Part shown: positions 40,346-49,462 of the stretch, piece by piece
Layout: every line of letters starts with the position of its first letter
Position numbering within the stretch: the stretch's first letter is position 1
Origin: Streptomyces fumigatiscleroticus
GTDB taxonomy: Bacteria; Actinomycetota; Actinomycetes; Streptomycetales; Streptomycetaceae
Assembly (NCBI RefSeq): GCF_014647975.1
Contig: NZ_BMQF01000002.1
Span: 1 to 64,000, forward strand
DNA: 64,000 bases
Direction: 5' to 3'
Program-made: the position numbers and the translations under genes
Notes under the pieces: generated by a model
The model's input: the letters and a program-made list of their open reading frames with translations, nothing else
Told to the model about the DNA's origin: nothing
Database searches by the model: none

Positions 40346-41856
40346 TGCCCCGCAAGGCGCAGCGACCACCGACCGCCCCCGACACCGGGGCAGTCCCCCC
40401 GGCTCACCCCTCGAACAACACCGACACCGACACCGACACCGGACCCGCGGACGTACAGCACGGGCATGCAGGCGCACAGCGACCCGCGAACGGTCCGGGC
40501 ACCGGCACCGCAGGTGCGGCGCGGCCCGCGAGCGGCATCGGCAGCGCAGGCGCACGGCAGACCGCGAGCGGCTCCGGGGGCCTCGCGGGCGGGTCCTCCA
40601 GTGGCCGTTCTCTTCGGGAGCGGGTGTCCAGCGCGGCGGAGCCGGCGGCGCACGGCCCGGCGGTGCGCGGTGCGGCGGAGCCGGCGGCGCACGGCCCGGC
40701 GGTGCGCGGCCCGGCGGTGCGCGGTGCGGCGGAGCCGGCGGTGCGCGGTGCGGCGGAGCCGGCGGTGGGCGGTGTCGGCGTCCGCGGCTCGCGGGGGGCG
40801 CTGCACCCGGGGGCCTGGTGGCTGTGGGCGCTGGCCCTGGGCACCGCCGCCACCCGTACCACCAACCCGCTCCTGCTCGCCCTCCTCGTCGCGGTCTCCG
40901 CCTACGTCGTGGCGGCCCGCCGCCCGCACACCCCCTGGTCCCGCTCCTACGGCGCGTTCGTCAGGCTCGGCCTGGCCGTCCTGCTCGTGCGGCTGCTCTT
41001 CGCCACCCTGCTGGGCTCCCCCGTCCCCGGCACGCACCCGGTCGTCACCCTGCCCGAGGTCCCGCTCCCCGACTGGGCGCAGGGCATCCGCCTCGGCGGG
41101 CAGGTCACCGCAGAGGCCCTCGTCTTCGCCCTGTACGACGGCCTGCGACTGGCCACCCTGCTCATCTGCGTCGGCGCCGCGAACGCCCTCGCCAACCCGG
41201 CCCGGCTGCTCAAGTCCCTGCCGGGGGCGCTCTACGAGATCGGTGTCGCCGTCGTCGTCGCCCTCACCTTCGCGCCCAGCCTCATCGCCGACGTCCAGCG
41301 CCTGCGCGCCGCCCGCCGGCTGCGCGGCCGTCCCGACCGGGGCCTGCGCGGCCTGGTGCAGGTCGCGCTCCCCGTGCTGGAGGGCGCCCTCGAACGCTCC
41401 GTCGCGCTCGCCGCCGCCATGGACGCCCGCGGCTACGGCCGTACCGCCCGGGTCCCGGCCCCCGTCCGCCGTACCACCACCGCCCTCACCCTGGGCGGCC
41501 TGCTCGGCGTCTGCGCGGGCACGTACGGGCTGCTGACCGCCGAAGGCGGCACGTACGGCCTTCCCGTGCTGCTGGCCGGGGTGGCCGCCGCGCTCGCGGG
41601 GCTGCGGCTCGGCGGCCGCCGCTCGCCGCGCACCCGGTACCGCCCCGACCGGTGGGACGTCCGGGCCTGGCTGGTCGCCGGTTCGGGCGCGGCGGTCGCG
41701 GCCCTGCTGGCGCTCGCCTCCGTCCGCGACCCGGCGGCGCTGCACCCCGGTGTCGTCCCCCTCGTCGCGCCCGCCCTGCCCCTGTGGCCCGCCGCGGCCG
41801 TCCTGCTCGGCCTGCTGCCCGCCTTCGTCGCCCCCGCCCCCGAGGAGCTGTCGTGA
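40345..41856 (+). CDS. ECF transporter T component (EcfT/CbiQ-like) with long N-terminal extension
   Basis: A 503-residue membrane protein. Residues 155-503 form the CbiQ/EcfT domain with about eight spans and the conserved cytoplasmic 'AARRLRG' and 'AMDARGYG' (A-R-G motifs) that couple to the ATPases. Residues 1-150 are disordered, built from 'NTDTDTDTGP' and tandem 'AEPAVRGA'-type units encoded by 36-bp repeats at 40633-40785; ordinary EcfT proteins are about 250 residues. The start overlaps the SCO2322-type stop. Part of the cobalamin-type ECF importer. Confidence 0.85.
   Translation: MPRKAQRPPTAPDTGAVPPAHPSNNTDTDTDTGPADVQHGHAGAQRPANGPGTGTAGAARPASGIGSAGARQTASGSGGLAGGSSSGRSLRERVSSAAEPAAHGPAVRGAAEPAAHGPAVRGPAVRGAAEPAVRGAAEPAVGGVGVRGSRGALHPGAWWLWALALGTAATRTTNPLLLALLVAVSAYVVAARRPHTPWSRSYGAFVRLGLAVLLVRLLFATLLGSPVPGTHPVVTLPEVPLPDWAQGIRLGGQVTAEALVFALYDGLRLATLLICVGAANALANPARLLKSLPGALYEIGVAVVVALTFAPSLIADVQRLRAARRLRGRPDRGLRGLVQVALPVLEGALERSVALAAAMDARGYGRTARVPAPVRRTTTALTLGGLLGVCAGTYGLLTAEGGTYGLPVLLAGVAAALAGLRLGGRRSPRTRYRPDRWDVRAWLVAGSGAAVAALLALASVRDPAALHPGVVPLVAPALPLWPAAAVLLGLLPAFVAPAPEELS
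40633..40785. repeat. Tandem GCGGAGCCGGCGG repeats in the EcfT N-terminus
   Basis: Imperfect 36- and 21-bp units (GCGGAGCCGGCGGCGCACGG followed by CCCGGCGGTGCGCGGT and shorter variants) encode 'AAEPAAHGPAVRG/AAEPAVRG'. The units keep the frame. They have probably expanded by slippage and are likely to vary between strains. Confidence 0.75.
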
Positions 41857-43619
41857 TCCGCTTCGAGGATGTCTCCGTGACGTACGACGGGGCGGCCGAA
41901 CCCGCCGTGCGGGGCGTGGACTTCGAGGTGCCGGAGGGCGAACTCGCGCTGCTCGTCGGCCCGTCCGGGGTCGGCAAGTCGACCGTCCTGGGCGCGGTGA
42001 GCGGCCTCGTCCCGCACTTCACCGGCGGCACCCTGCGCGGCCGGGTCACGGTCGCCGGCCGCGACACCCGCACCCACAAGCCGCGCGAACTCGCCGACGT
42101 GGTCGGCACGGTGGGCCAGGACCCCCTCTCCCACTTCGTCACGGACACCGTCGAGGAGGAGCTCGCCTACGGCATGGAGTCGCTGGGCCTGCCCGCGGAC
42201 GTGATGCGCCGCCGGGTGGAGGAGACCCTGGACCTGCTGGGCCTGGCCGGTCTGCGGGGCCGTCCGATCGCCACGCTCTCCGGCGGCCAGCAGCAGCGGG
42301 TCGCCATCGGCTCCGTGCTCACCCCGCACCCCGAGGTGCTGGTCCTGGACGAGCCGACCTCCGCCCTGGACCCGGCGGCGGCCGAGGAGGTCCTCGCCGT
42401 GCTCCAGCGTCTGGTGCACGACCTCGGTACGACGGTCCTGATGGCCGAGCACCGGCTGGAGCGTGTCGTGCACTACGCCGACCGGGTCGTCCTGCTGCCG
42501 TCCCCGGGCGCCGCGCCCGTCCTGGGCAGCCCGGCGGAGGTGATGGCCGTCTCCCCGGTGTATCCGCCGGTGGTCGGCCTGGGCCGGCTGGCGGAGTGGT
42601 CCCCGCTGCCGCTGACGGTCCGGGACGCCCGCCGCCGGGCGGCTCCCCTGCGGGAACGGCTGGCCGGACGAGCGGAGGCGACAGCGGCGGCGACAGCGGC
42701 GCCGGCCGATGCCGCCGTCCCACCGGAAGGCCCACCGGAAGGCCTTCCGATGGGCCCCCCGGGAGGCCCCCCGGGAGGCCCATCGGGCAGCCCGCCGGCC
42801 CGCCCGCCCCGGCCCGCCCGCCGTCGTCTGTTCCGGCGTGCCCCGGCGGTGGACGTCCCGGCCCCCGCGTTCGCCGCCGAGGTCCGTTCCCTCGCCGTAC
42901 GCCGTGGCCGGGTCCAGGCGCTGCGCCAGGTCGACCTCACCGTCTCCCCCGGCGAGACCGTCGCCCTCATGGGCCGCAACGGCGCCGGCAAGTCCACCCT
43001 GCTCTCGGCGCTGGTCGGGCTGGTCGCGCCGGCCGCCGGCTCGGTCCGCGCCGGGGACGCCGTACCGCACCGGACGGCCCCGCGCGAGCTGGTGCGCCGC
43101 GTCGGCCTGGTGCCGCAGGAGCCGCGCGACCTGCTGTACGCCGACACGGTCGCCGCCGAGTGCGCGGCCGCCGACCGGGACGCGGGCGCGGCCCCCGGCA
43201 CCTGCCGGGCGCTGCTGTCCGGGCTGCTGCCCGGCGTCGCCGACGACACCCACCCGCGCGATCTGTCCGAGGGCCAGCGCCTCACCCTCGCCCTGGCCGT
43301 GGTGCTGACCGCCCGCCCGCCGCTGCTCCTGCTGGACGAGCCGACCCGGGGCCTGGACTACGCGGCCAAGGCCCGGCTGGCCGGTGTGGTGCGCGAGCTG
43401 GCCGCCGCGGGCCACGCCATCGTGCTGGCCACCCACGACGTGGAACTGGCCGCCGAGCTGGCCCACCGGGTGGTCCTGCTCGCCGAGGGCGAGGTGATCG
43501 CCGACGGCCCCGCGGCGGACGTGGTGGTCGCCTCCCCGTCCTACGCCCCGCAGGTCGCCAAGATCCTGGCGCCGCAGAAGTGGCTCACGGTCGAGCAGGT
43601 GAGGGAGGCGCTCGCATGA
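41853..43619 (+). CDS. ECF transporter fused double ATPase (EcfA1-EcfA2, CbiO-like)
   Basis: A 588-residue protein with two ABC ATPase modules in one chain. Module 1 has 'LVGPSGVGKST' (near residue 38), 'LSGGQQQR' and 'VLVLDEPTSALDP'. Module 2 has 'LMGRNGAGKST' (near 375), a degenerate signature 'LSEGQRLT' and 'LLLLDEPTRGLD'. The modules are joined by a Pro/Gly-rich linker (about 270-320). They power the ECF importer together with the T and S components. GTG start overlapping the EcfT stop; ATGA overlap with the S-component gene. Confidence 0.92.
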   Translation: MIRFEDVSVTYDGAAEPAVRGVDFEVPEGELALLVGPSGVGKSTVLGAVSGLVPHFTGGTLRGRVTVAGRDTRTHKPRELADVVGTVGQDPLSHFVTDTVEEELAYGMESLGLPADVMRRRVEETLDLLGLAGLRGRPIATLSGGQQQRVAIGSVLTPHPEVLVLDEPTSALDPAAAEEVLAVLQRLVHDLGTTVLMAEHRLERVVHYADRVVLLPSPGAAPVLGSPAEVMAVSPVYPPVVGLGRLAEWSPLPLTVRDARRRAAPLRERLAGRAEATAAATAAPADAAVPPEGPPEGLPMGPPGGPPGGPSGSPPARPPRPARRRLFRRAPAVDVPAPAFAAEVRSLAVRRGRVQALRQVDLTVSPGETVALMGRNGAGKSTLLSALVGLVAPAAGSVRAGDAVPHRTAPRELVRRVGLVPQEPRDLLYADTVAAECAAADRDAGAAPGTCRALLSGLLPGVADDTHPRDLSEGQRLTLALAVVLTARPPLLLLDEPTRGLDYAAKARLAGVVRELAAAGHAIVLATHDVELAAELAHRVVLLAEGEVIADGPAADVVVASPSYAPQVAKILAPQKWLTVEQVREALA

Positions 43620-44440
43620 CCAAGGCACCTCGGGCGCGGGCGGTCCGTCTCGGACCCCGTTCGGTCGCCGCCCTGGTCCTGGCCGGTGCCGTCGGCCTGG
43701 CCGGCTTCGGCTGGCCGTTCCTCGCCCCGCCCGACGCGCAGCTCAACGCCCACGCCCAGGACGCCCCCTGGCTCTTCGCCGGTCTGCTGGTCCTGCTGGT
43801 GGCGGTCGTCGCGGCGGCCATCTCGGAGTCCGGGCTGGGCCCGAAGGCGGTGGCGATGCTCGGCGTGCTGGCCGCGACCGGCGCCGCCCTGCGTCCCGTC
43901 GGCGCCGGGACGGCCGGCATCGAGCCGATGTTCTTCCTGATGGTGCTCAGCGGCCGGGTCCTCGGCCCCGGCTTCGGCTTCGTCCTCGGCTCGGTGACGA
44001 TGTTCGCGTCCGCGCTGCTCACGGGCGGGGTCGGCCCCTGGATGCCGTTCCAGATGCTGGCGATGGGCTGGTTCACCATGGGCGCCGGTCTGCTGCCGGG
44101 CCCCGGCCGCCTGCGCGGCCGGGCCGAGCTGCTCCTCCTCGCGGTCTACGGCTTCCTCGCCGCCTTCGCCTACGGCATCCTGACCGACCTCGCGGGCTGG
44201 CCCTTCATGGGCACCCTCGCCTCCGGCATCGCCTTCGACCCGCAGGCGGCCGTCCCCGCCAACCTGGCCCGCTTCCTCGCCTACTGCCTGGCCACCTCGC
44301 TCGGCTGGGACCTCGGCCGCGCCGTCGTCACGGTCGTTCTCACCCTGACCCTCGGCACCCCCGTCCTGAAGGCGCTGCGCCGGGCCACCCGCCGGGCCGC
44401 CTTCGAGGCGCCGGTCGCCTTCGACACGTCCGCGCAGTGA
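43616..44440 (+). CDS. ECF transporter S component (probable cobalamin/corrinoid binding)
   Basis: A 274-residue membrane protein with about six to seven spans; recognisable segments are 'EPMFFLMVLSGRVLGPGFGFVLGSVTMFASALLTGGVGPWMPFQML' in pieces and 'YGILTDLAGWPF'. This matches the actinobacterial S components proposed to take up cobalamin (CbrT-like) rather than the thiamine or biotin types. It is the substrate-specific subunit for the T/A complex encoded directly upstream. The riboswitch and the toroid protein support a corrinoid substrate. Last gene of the five-gene operon. Confidence 0.82.
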   Translation: MTKAPRARAVRLGPRSVAALVLAGAVGLAGFGWPFLAPPDAQLNAHAQDAPWLFAGLLVLLVAVVAAAISESGLGPKAVAMLGVLAATGAALRPVGAGTAGIEPMFFLMVLSGRVLGPGFGFVLGSVTMFASALLTGGVGPWMPFQMLAMGWFTMGAGLLPGPGRLRGRAELLLLAVYGFLAAFAYGILTDLAGWPFMGTLASGIAFDPQAAVPANLARFLAYCLATSLGWDLGRAVVTVVLTLTLGTPVLKALRRATRRAAFEAPVAFDTSAQ

Positions 44441-44661
44441 AGCGCCCCACGTGACCCGCTTCACCTACGAGGCGGGGCCGTACCCGCGCCCGCCGGTCAT
44501 CCGGGGGACCGTCCCCTCGCTTACGACCGCCCCTAGTAAAAGGGGTGATTGCGGACATTCCACCGGCGCGCTTCTCTGGACGACGTCGCCGCACGCCCCG
44601 CGCCCCGCTCCGCGTGGTCCCCGCGTGCCGCGGCATCCCCGTCCCCCACGAAAGGCCCCCC

Positions 44662-45075
44662 GTGTCCGCAGCTTCCGTCCTCCGTCGCATCGCCGCCCCG
44701 AAGAAGGCCCTCGCAGGTGCCGCCGTGGCCGCCGCCACCTGCGGCACGCTGATCGCCGCCGCGCCCGCGCAGGCCGCGACGCCGGCCTCCGCCGCCCGGG
44801 CGACCGCGAAGAAGATGATCGGGAACTCGGCCCAGTACCAGTGCTTCGCCAAGATCGTCGACCATGAGAGCGACTGGAACGTCAGCGCCACCAACGCCTC
44901 CAGCGGCGCCTACGGCCTCGTCCAGGCCCTGCCCGGCTCCAAGATGGCCTCGGCCGGCGCCGACTGGAAGACCAACCCGGCCACGCAGATCAAGTGGGGT
45001 CTGGACTACATGAACGACCGCTACGGCAGCCCGTGCCAGGCGTGGAGCTTCTGGCAGTCCAACGGCTGGTACTGA
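44662..45075 (+). CDS. Secreted lytic transglycosylase-like protein
   Basis: A 137-residue secreted protein. A signal peptide (about residues 1-38, 'AGAAVAAATCGTLIAAAPAQAAT') is followed by an SLT-like domain with 'CFAKIVDHESDWNVSATNASSGAYGLVQALPG' in pieces; the Glu in 'HESDWN' is the predicted catalytic acid. It ends 'CQAWSFWQSNGWY', a typical Streptomyces transglycosylase tail. It would cleave peptidoglycan glycan strands. GTG at 44662 with AAAGG upstream. The 44441-44661 leader shows no riboswitch I can identify. Confidence 0.88.
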   Translation: MSAASVLRRIAAPKKALAGAAVAAATCGTLIAAAPAQAATPASAARATAKKMIGNSAQYQCFAKIVDHESDWNVSATNASSGAYGLVQALPGSKMASAGADWKTNPATQIKWGLDYMNDRYGSPCQAWSFWQSNGWY

Positions 45076-45184
45076 CCCGGACCCCGTCCCACCCCGCCCC
45101 ACCCCCTCGGCGAAGGCGGCTGCACGCCGACCGTCACGGCCGAAACCCGATGAACGTTTCCACGGGACCCGTCGTCTTCGAAGT

Positions 45185-46810
45185 GTGGTCCCTGTCGAAC
45201 TCACCGTCGAACGGGGCACCCCCGATGCCCCGAACCGGAGGCAGCTCCTCCGGTCACTCGCACGGCAGCACCGCATTCCCCTTCTCGCCACGCTGCCCAC
45301 GCTCCCCCTCTACGCGCTGTGGTGGCGCCTCCTCGCCACCGGGGGCGGTGATCTGGCCGCCCAGGAGGCGTGGGCGGACTTCGCGTCGCGGCACGGCGGA
45401 TCGGCGTACACGCTCTTCTGGTACGGCGGGATGCACACCGCCAACTACAGCCTGATATCCCCGTATCTGATGGCCGCGCTCGGCGTGCGCACCGTCACCG
45501 TGATCTCCGGGCTCGCGGCCTCCTGGCTGGCGGCGGTGCTGCTGGTCCGGGCCCGGATCCGGCGCCCGCTCGGACCGGCGCTGCTCGCCTCGCTCGCGCT
45601 GTGGTGCAACGTCGCCTCGGGGCGCACGACCTTCGCGCTCGGGGTCGCCCTCGGCCTCGCCGCCTGTCTGCTGCTGACCCGGGAGCGCCGTCCCGCGCTC
45701 GCCGCCGCGTACACGGCGCTGGCCACCGCCGCCAGCCCGGTGGCGGGGCTGTTCCTGATGGTCGTGGGGGCGGCCTTCCTCCTCGTACGGGACCGGGGGC
45801 GCGCGCTCGCCCTGCTGCTGCCGCCCGCCGTCGTCGTGGGCGCGACGACCCTGCTCTTCCCGTTCACCGGCGAGCAGCTGATGCCGCCGGTCCGGATCTG
45901 GCCGCCGGTCGCGCTCGGCCTGGCGGTGGCGACGCTGGCCCCGCGCGGCTGGCGGGTGGCCCGCTTCAGCGGGGCGGTGTACGCGGCCGGGACCGTGCTG
46001 ACGTATCTGATCCCCTCGCCGGTCGGGACCAACGTCGAGCGGTTCGCGGAGCTGTTCGCGCCGGCCGTGCTGCTGGCGGTGCTGCTCGCCCGGCCGGAGC
46101 TGAAGAGGCTGCGGCGGAATCTGCTGGTGGCCGCTCTCGTCTTCTCCGTCGGCTGGGTCGGCAAGAAGACCGCCGACGATCTGGCGGTCTCCACCGTGGT
46201 GCCCGGGTGGGCCGCCGACACCGGCGGGGTCGTCGGGGCGCTGCGCGGGCTCGGCGCGGACCGCACCCGGGTGGAGGTGGTGCCCGCGCGCAACCACCGC
46301 GAGGCGGTGGTGCTCGCCCCGTACGTCAATCTGGCCCGCGGCTGGAACCGCCAGCTCGACATGGAGCGCGGCCGCCTGTTCTACGACGGCAGCTTCTCGG
46401 CCGCGGCCTACCGGGCCTGGCTGGACCACTGGGCGGTCGGCTTCGTGGTGCTGCCGCTCGGCACACCGGACGGGTACGCCGAGGCCGAGGCGCGGCTGGT
46501 GCGCGACCGGCGGCCCGCCTGGCTGGAGCCGGTGTGGCAGGACGCCCACTGGCGGGTGTACCGGGTGCGGAACGCCGTGCCGCTGGTGTCGGCGCCGGGC
46601 AGTGTCGTGCGGACGACCAGCGCCGACGTCGTGCTCCGCGTGCCCCGGCCCGGCACGGTGACCGTACGGGTGGCGTACTCCCGGTGGCTGCGCGCGGACG
46701 GGGGCTGCCTGACCCGGGACGGGGAGTTCACCCGGCTGACGGTGTCCGCGCCCGGCGAGTACCGGATCGGCTCCGGCTACGGCCCGTCACCCGCCCCGGC
46801 CGACTGCTGA
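45185..46810 (+). CDS. Polytopic membrane protein, possible GT-C glycosyltransferase
   Basis: A 541-residue protein with about ten to eleven hydrophobic spans (residues 30-330) and a soluble C-terminal domain of about 200 residues. The first large loop ('AWADFASRHGGSAYTLFWYGGMHTANYSLISPY') contains acidic and aromatic residues as in GT-C-fold transferases. The C-terminal part has 'WLEPVWQDAHWRVYRV' and a beta-rich end. No established family is recognised; it appears as a conserved actinobacterial membrane protein. GTG start at 45185. It converges with the GT87/PAP2 gene with only a 9-base gap. Confidence 0.7.
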   Translation: MVPVELTVERGTPDAPNRRQLLRSLARQHRIPLLATLPTLPLYALWWRLLATGGGDLAAQEAWADFASRHGGSAYTLFWYGGMHTANYSLISPYLMAALGVRTVTVISGLAASWLAAVLLVRARIRRPLGPALLASLALWCNVASGRTTFALGVALGLAACLLLTRERRPALAAAYTALATAASPVAGLFLMVVGAAFLLVRDRGRALALLLPPAVVVGATTLLFPFTGEQLMPPVRIWPPVALGLAVATLAPRGWRVARFSGAVYAAGTVLTYLIPSPVGTNVERFAELFAPAVLLAVLLARPELKRLRRNLLVAALVFSVGWVGKKTADDLAVSTVVPGWAADTGGVVGALRGLGADRTRVEVVPARNHREAVVLAPYVNLARGWNRQLDMERGRLFYDGSFSAAAYRAWLDHWAVGFVVLPLGTPDGYAEAEARLVRDRRPAWLEPVWQDAHWRVYRVRNAVPLVSAPGSVVRTTSADVVLRVPRPGTVTVRVAYSRWLRADGGCLTRDGEFTRLTVSAPGEYRIGSGYGPSPAPADC

Positions 46811-46819
46811 GACCCCGGC

Positions 46820-49075
46820 TCACCCGCCGTCGGGCCCCTCCTCCACCGGTCCCGACTCCGCCCCCGGGGCCGGCGCCGACGCCGTTTCCGAGGTCGTCGT
46901 CGTTCCCGACGTCGGGGCCGCTCCCGGCGCCGATACCGACTCCGGCTCCGCCGCCGTTCCCGACGCCGACGCCGAGACCGGCTCTGTCGTCGGAACCGGG
47001 TTCGACGCCAAGGCCGGCGTCCGCGTCGGCGTCGATGCCAGGGCCGGTGCCGGTGCCGGCTCGCCGCCGGGCGGCGTGGCTCTGGTCGCCGTCCCGGCCC
47101 GCGGTCCCTGGAGCAGGTACGTCAGCCCGAAGCCGACGCTCACGACCAGTGCGCCGCCCACCGCGTCCAGCACCCAGTGGTTGCCGGTCGCCACGATCGC
47201 CGACACCGTGAACAGCGGGTGCAGCAGGCCCAGCGCCTTCATCCACCACCGGGGCGCGACGAGGGCGATCACCAGCCCGCACCACAGCGACCAGCCGAAG
47301 TGCAGCGACGGCATCGCGGCGTACTGGTTGGTCAGGGCCGTGAGCGTGCCGTAGTCCGGCTTGGAGAAGTCCTGCACGCCGTGCACGGTGTCGATGATCC
47401 CGAGCGCCGGCATCAGCCGCGGCGGGGCCAGCGGGTACAGCCAGAAGCCGACCAGGGCGAGCAGCGTGGCGAAGCCGAGCGCGGAGCGGGCCCAGCGGTA
47501 GTCGACCGGGCGGCGCCAGTACAGGATGCCGAGGACGGTCAGCGGGACGACGAAGTGGAAGGACTCGTAGTAGAAGTCGAAGAAGTTCCGCAGCCAGTCG
47601 ACCCGCACGACCGCGTGGTTGACGGCGTGCTCGATGTCGAGGTGCAGGAAGCGTTCGAGGTCGAGGACCTGGTGGCCGTGGGCCTCGGCGCGGGCCCGGC
47701 CGGCCGAGTTGCTGCCGCCGGTCGCCGCCAGCCGGACCTTGGCGTAGGCGGCGTAGGTGACCCGGATGAGCAGCAGTTCCAGCAGCAGGTTCGGGCGGGT
47801 GAGGACCCGGCGCAGGAACGGCAGGAGCGGGACGCGCCGGAAGCGGGCCGGGACGGGCGGGGCGTACTCGGTGGGGACCGGCGAGCGGAAGTACGGCGAG
47901 GTACGGGAGAGAAACGGTACGGCGAGGGCGGCGGCGAGGGCCGCGAGCAGTACCACGTTGTCCCGCAGCGGGTAGACCGCCGCCATGTTCGGCAGCATCA
48001 TCTTCGCCGGGAGGGTCATCACCAGGACGACGGCGACCGGCCAGACGTACCGGTCGGAGGCGCGTCTGCCGACCCGGCCCACGAAGGCCAGCAGCACCCA
48101 GAGCAGCTGGTGCTGCCAGGCCGTCGGCGACACCGCGATCGCGGCGCAGCCGGTGATCGCGACGGCGAGCAGCAGCTGCCCGTCCCGGGCGTAGCGCACG
48201 GCGCGGCGCAGGCCGAGGGCGGCGACGGCGGCGCCGAGCACGAGGAAGAGGGTGATCTCCAGCGGGCCGGACAGGCCGAGCCGGAGCAGGGCGCCGTGCA
48301 GGGACTGGTTGGCGAGGTCGTCGGCCTGGCCGCCGAGCCCGACGCCCGCCATGTGGTGCACCCAGTAGGTGTAGGAGTCCTGCGGCATCGCCGCCCAGGC
48401 GAGCGCGGTGCACACGGCGAAGGTCGCGCCGGTGACCGCGGCGGCCCGTCTGCGGCCGGTGAACCACAGCAGCGGCGCGAAGAGCAGCACGGTCGGCTGG
48501 AGCGCCGCCGCGACGCCGATCAGCAGGCCGCCGGCCCGCTGCCCGCGCGCGGCGAAGCAGCCCAGCAGGACCAGCAGGACCGGGATGATGCTGGTCTGGC
48601 CGAGCCAGAGGGTGTTGCGCACCGGCAGCGACAGCATCAGCAGGCTGACGGCGACGGGCGCGGCCAGCAGCGAGGTGCGGCGGCCCACGGGCTGCGGCAG
48701 GGCGCGGGCGGCGACCAGGCCGAGGGCGACGACCAGCAGCAGGGTGCCGAAGGTCCAGCCCCAGCCGAGGGCCTGTTCGGCCGCCCGGGTGAACGGCTTG
48801 AGGACCAGCCCCCCGAAGGGGGTGCCGGTGAAGCGGGTGGAGTCGTAGAGCGAGCCCTCGACGTGCAGCACGCCGTTGGGGCCGACCCAGGTCTCCAGAT
48901 CCGTCAGCCGCTCCCCGCGCGGGGTGCCCAGGACGACGGCCACCTGCCGTACGGCGAGGACCGCGGCGAGCAGCCACAGCCCTAGCCGGGCCGCGTGCAG
49001 GCGCGCCCTGGCCTCACCGACGGCCGTCGCTGTGAAGGCTTCCGCCGGTCGCCCGCTGTGCTCCGCATTCGCCAC
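46820..49075 (-). CDS. Bifunctional GT87-type glycosyltransferase / PAP2 phosphatase
   Basis: A 751-residue membrane fusion. The N-terminal 400 residues are a multi-span GT87/GT-C polyprenyl-phosphate-mannose-type transferase ('DLETWVGPNGVLHVEGSLYD' in the first loop, 'LWLGQTSIIPVLLVL'). Residues 440-680 are a PAP2/IPC-synthase-like phosphatase with 'MPSLHFGWS' and 'GNHWVLDAVGG' (His-x3-Asp). The last 75 residues are Pro/Ala/Thr repeats. A coupled role in transferring a sugar and recycling or transferring a lipid phosphate in envelope glycolipid synthesis is inferred. GTG at 49075 with GGGAGG upstream. Confidence 0.85.
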   Translation of the reverse strand: MANAEHSGRPAEAFTATAVGEARARLHAARLGLWLLAAVLAVRQVAVVLGTPRGERLTDLETWVGPNGVLHVEGSLYDSTRFTGTPFGGLVLKPFTRAAEQALGWGWTFGTLLLVVALGLVAARALPQPVGRRTSLLAAPVAVSLLMLSLPVRNTLWLGQTSIIPVLLVLLGCFAARGQRAGGLLIGVAAALQPTVLLFAPLLWFTGRRRAAAVTGATFAVCTALAWAAMPQDSYTYWVHHMAGVGLGGQADDLANQSLHGALLRLGLSGPLEITLFLVLGAAVAALGLRRAVRYARDGQLLLAVAITGCAAIAVSPTAWQHQLLWVLLAFVGRVGRRASDRYVWPVAVVLVMTLPAKMMLPNMAAVYPLRDNVVLLAALAAALAVPFLSRTSPYFRSPVPTEYAPPVPARFRRVPLLPFLRRVLTRPNLLLELLLIRVTYAAYAKVRLAATGGSNSAGRARAEAHGHQVLDLERFLHLDIEHAVNHAVVRVDWLRNFFDFYYESFHFVVPLTVLGILYWRRPVDYRWARSALGFATLLALVGFWLYPLAPPRLMPALGIIDTVHGVQDFSKPDYGTLTALTNQYAAMPSLHFGWSLWCGLVIALVAPRWWMKALGLLHPLFTVSAIVATGNHWVLDAVGGALVVSVGFGLTYLLQGPRAGTATRATPPGGEPAPAPALASTPTRTPALASNPVPTTEPVSASASGTAAEPESVSAPGAAPTSGTTTTSETASAPAPGAESGPVEEGPDGG

Positions 49076-49462
49076 GCCTCGTCGGCCTCCCGCCCCGTTG
49101 GTCCCCGCGTCCGGTGCGCGAGGCTGCTTTGCGAACCCTATGAGGCTCGCACCACCCCCGGAGAGAGACGCAGGCAACCCCTCTGTCACCTGACGGCTGC
49201 TCTCCTTTTGTCCGGAAGACGATAGTGCGGGTGGGGCGGGGTTGCCTCCGCCGGGGGCGACAAAGATCACATCGTGACCTGGACAAGAACGTTTTTCGGC
49301 CGGACGACGTCCCTGCGTGCGGCCTATTTTGGTGCAGAGTGCAACCAAAAACACACCGGGCGTAAGCGGCACACCGGCGCCTATGGTCGCTTTTCGGCCT
49401 GGCGACAGCGCCGCCGCGCGGGCCGCGTCCCTGTTCCCGTCGAAAGGTAGGCGAGCGAGCTC
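49076..49462. other. Divergent intergenic region
   Basis: No gene is supported in these 387 bases between the GT87/PAP2 gene and the MFS gene. It holds promoters for both directions. The main element seen is an A/T-rich imperfect palindrome at 49327-49350. Confidence 0.5.
49327..49350. promoter_or_regulatory. Imperfect palindrome upstream of the MFS gene
   Basis: TTTTGGTGCA and TGCAACCAAAA face each other across three bases; one extra base breaks the symmetry. Its A/T content stands out from the surroundings, and it lies about 115 bases before the TTG start, consistent with a dimeric repressor operator. Confidence 0.45.

Noticed and set aside
44441..44661. Possible c-di-AMP (ydaO) riboswitch before the transglycosylase gene
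   Set aside because: Such switches precede many Streptomyces cell-wall hydrolases, but the conserved blocks could not be found by eye here.
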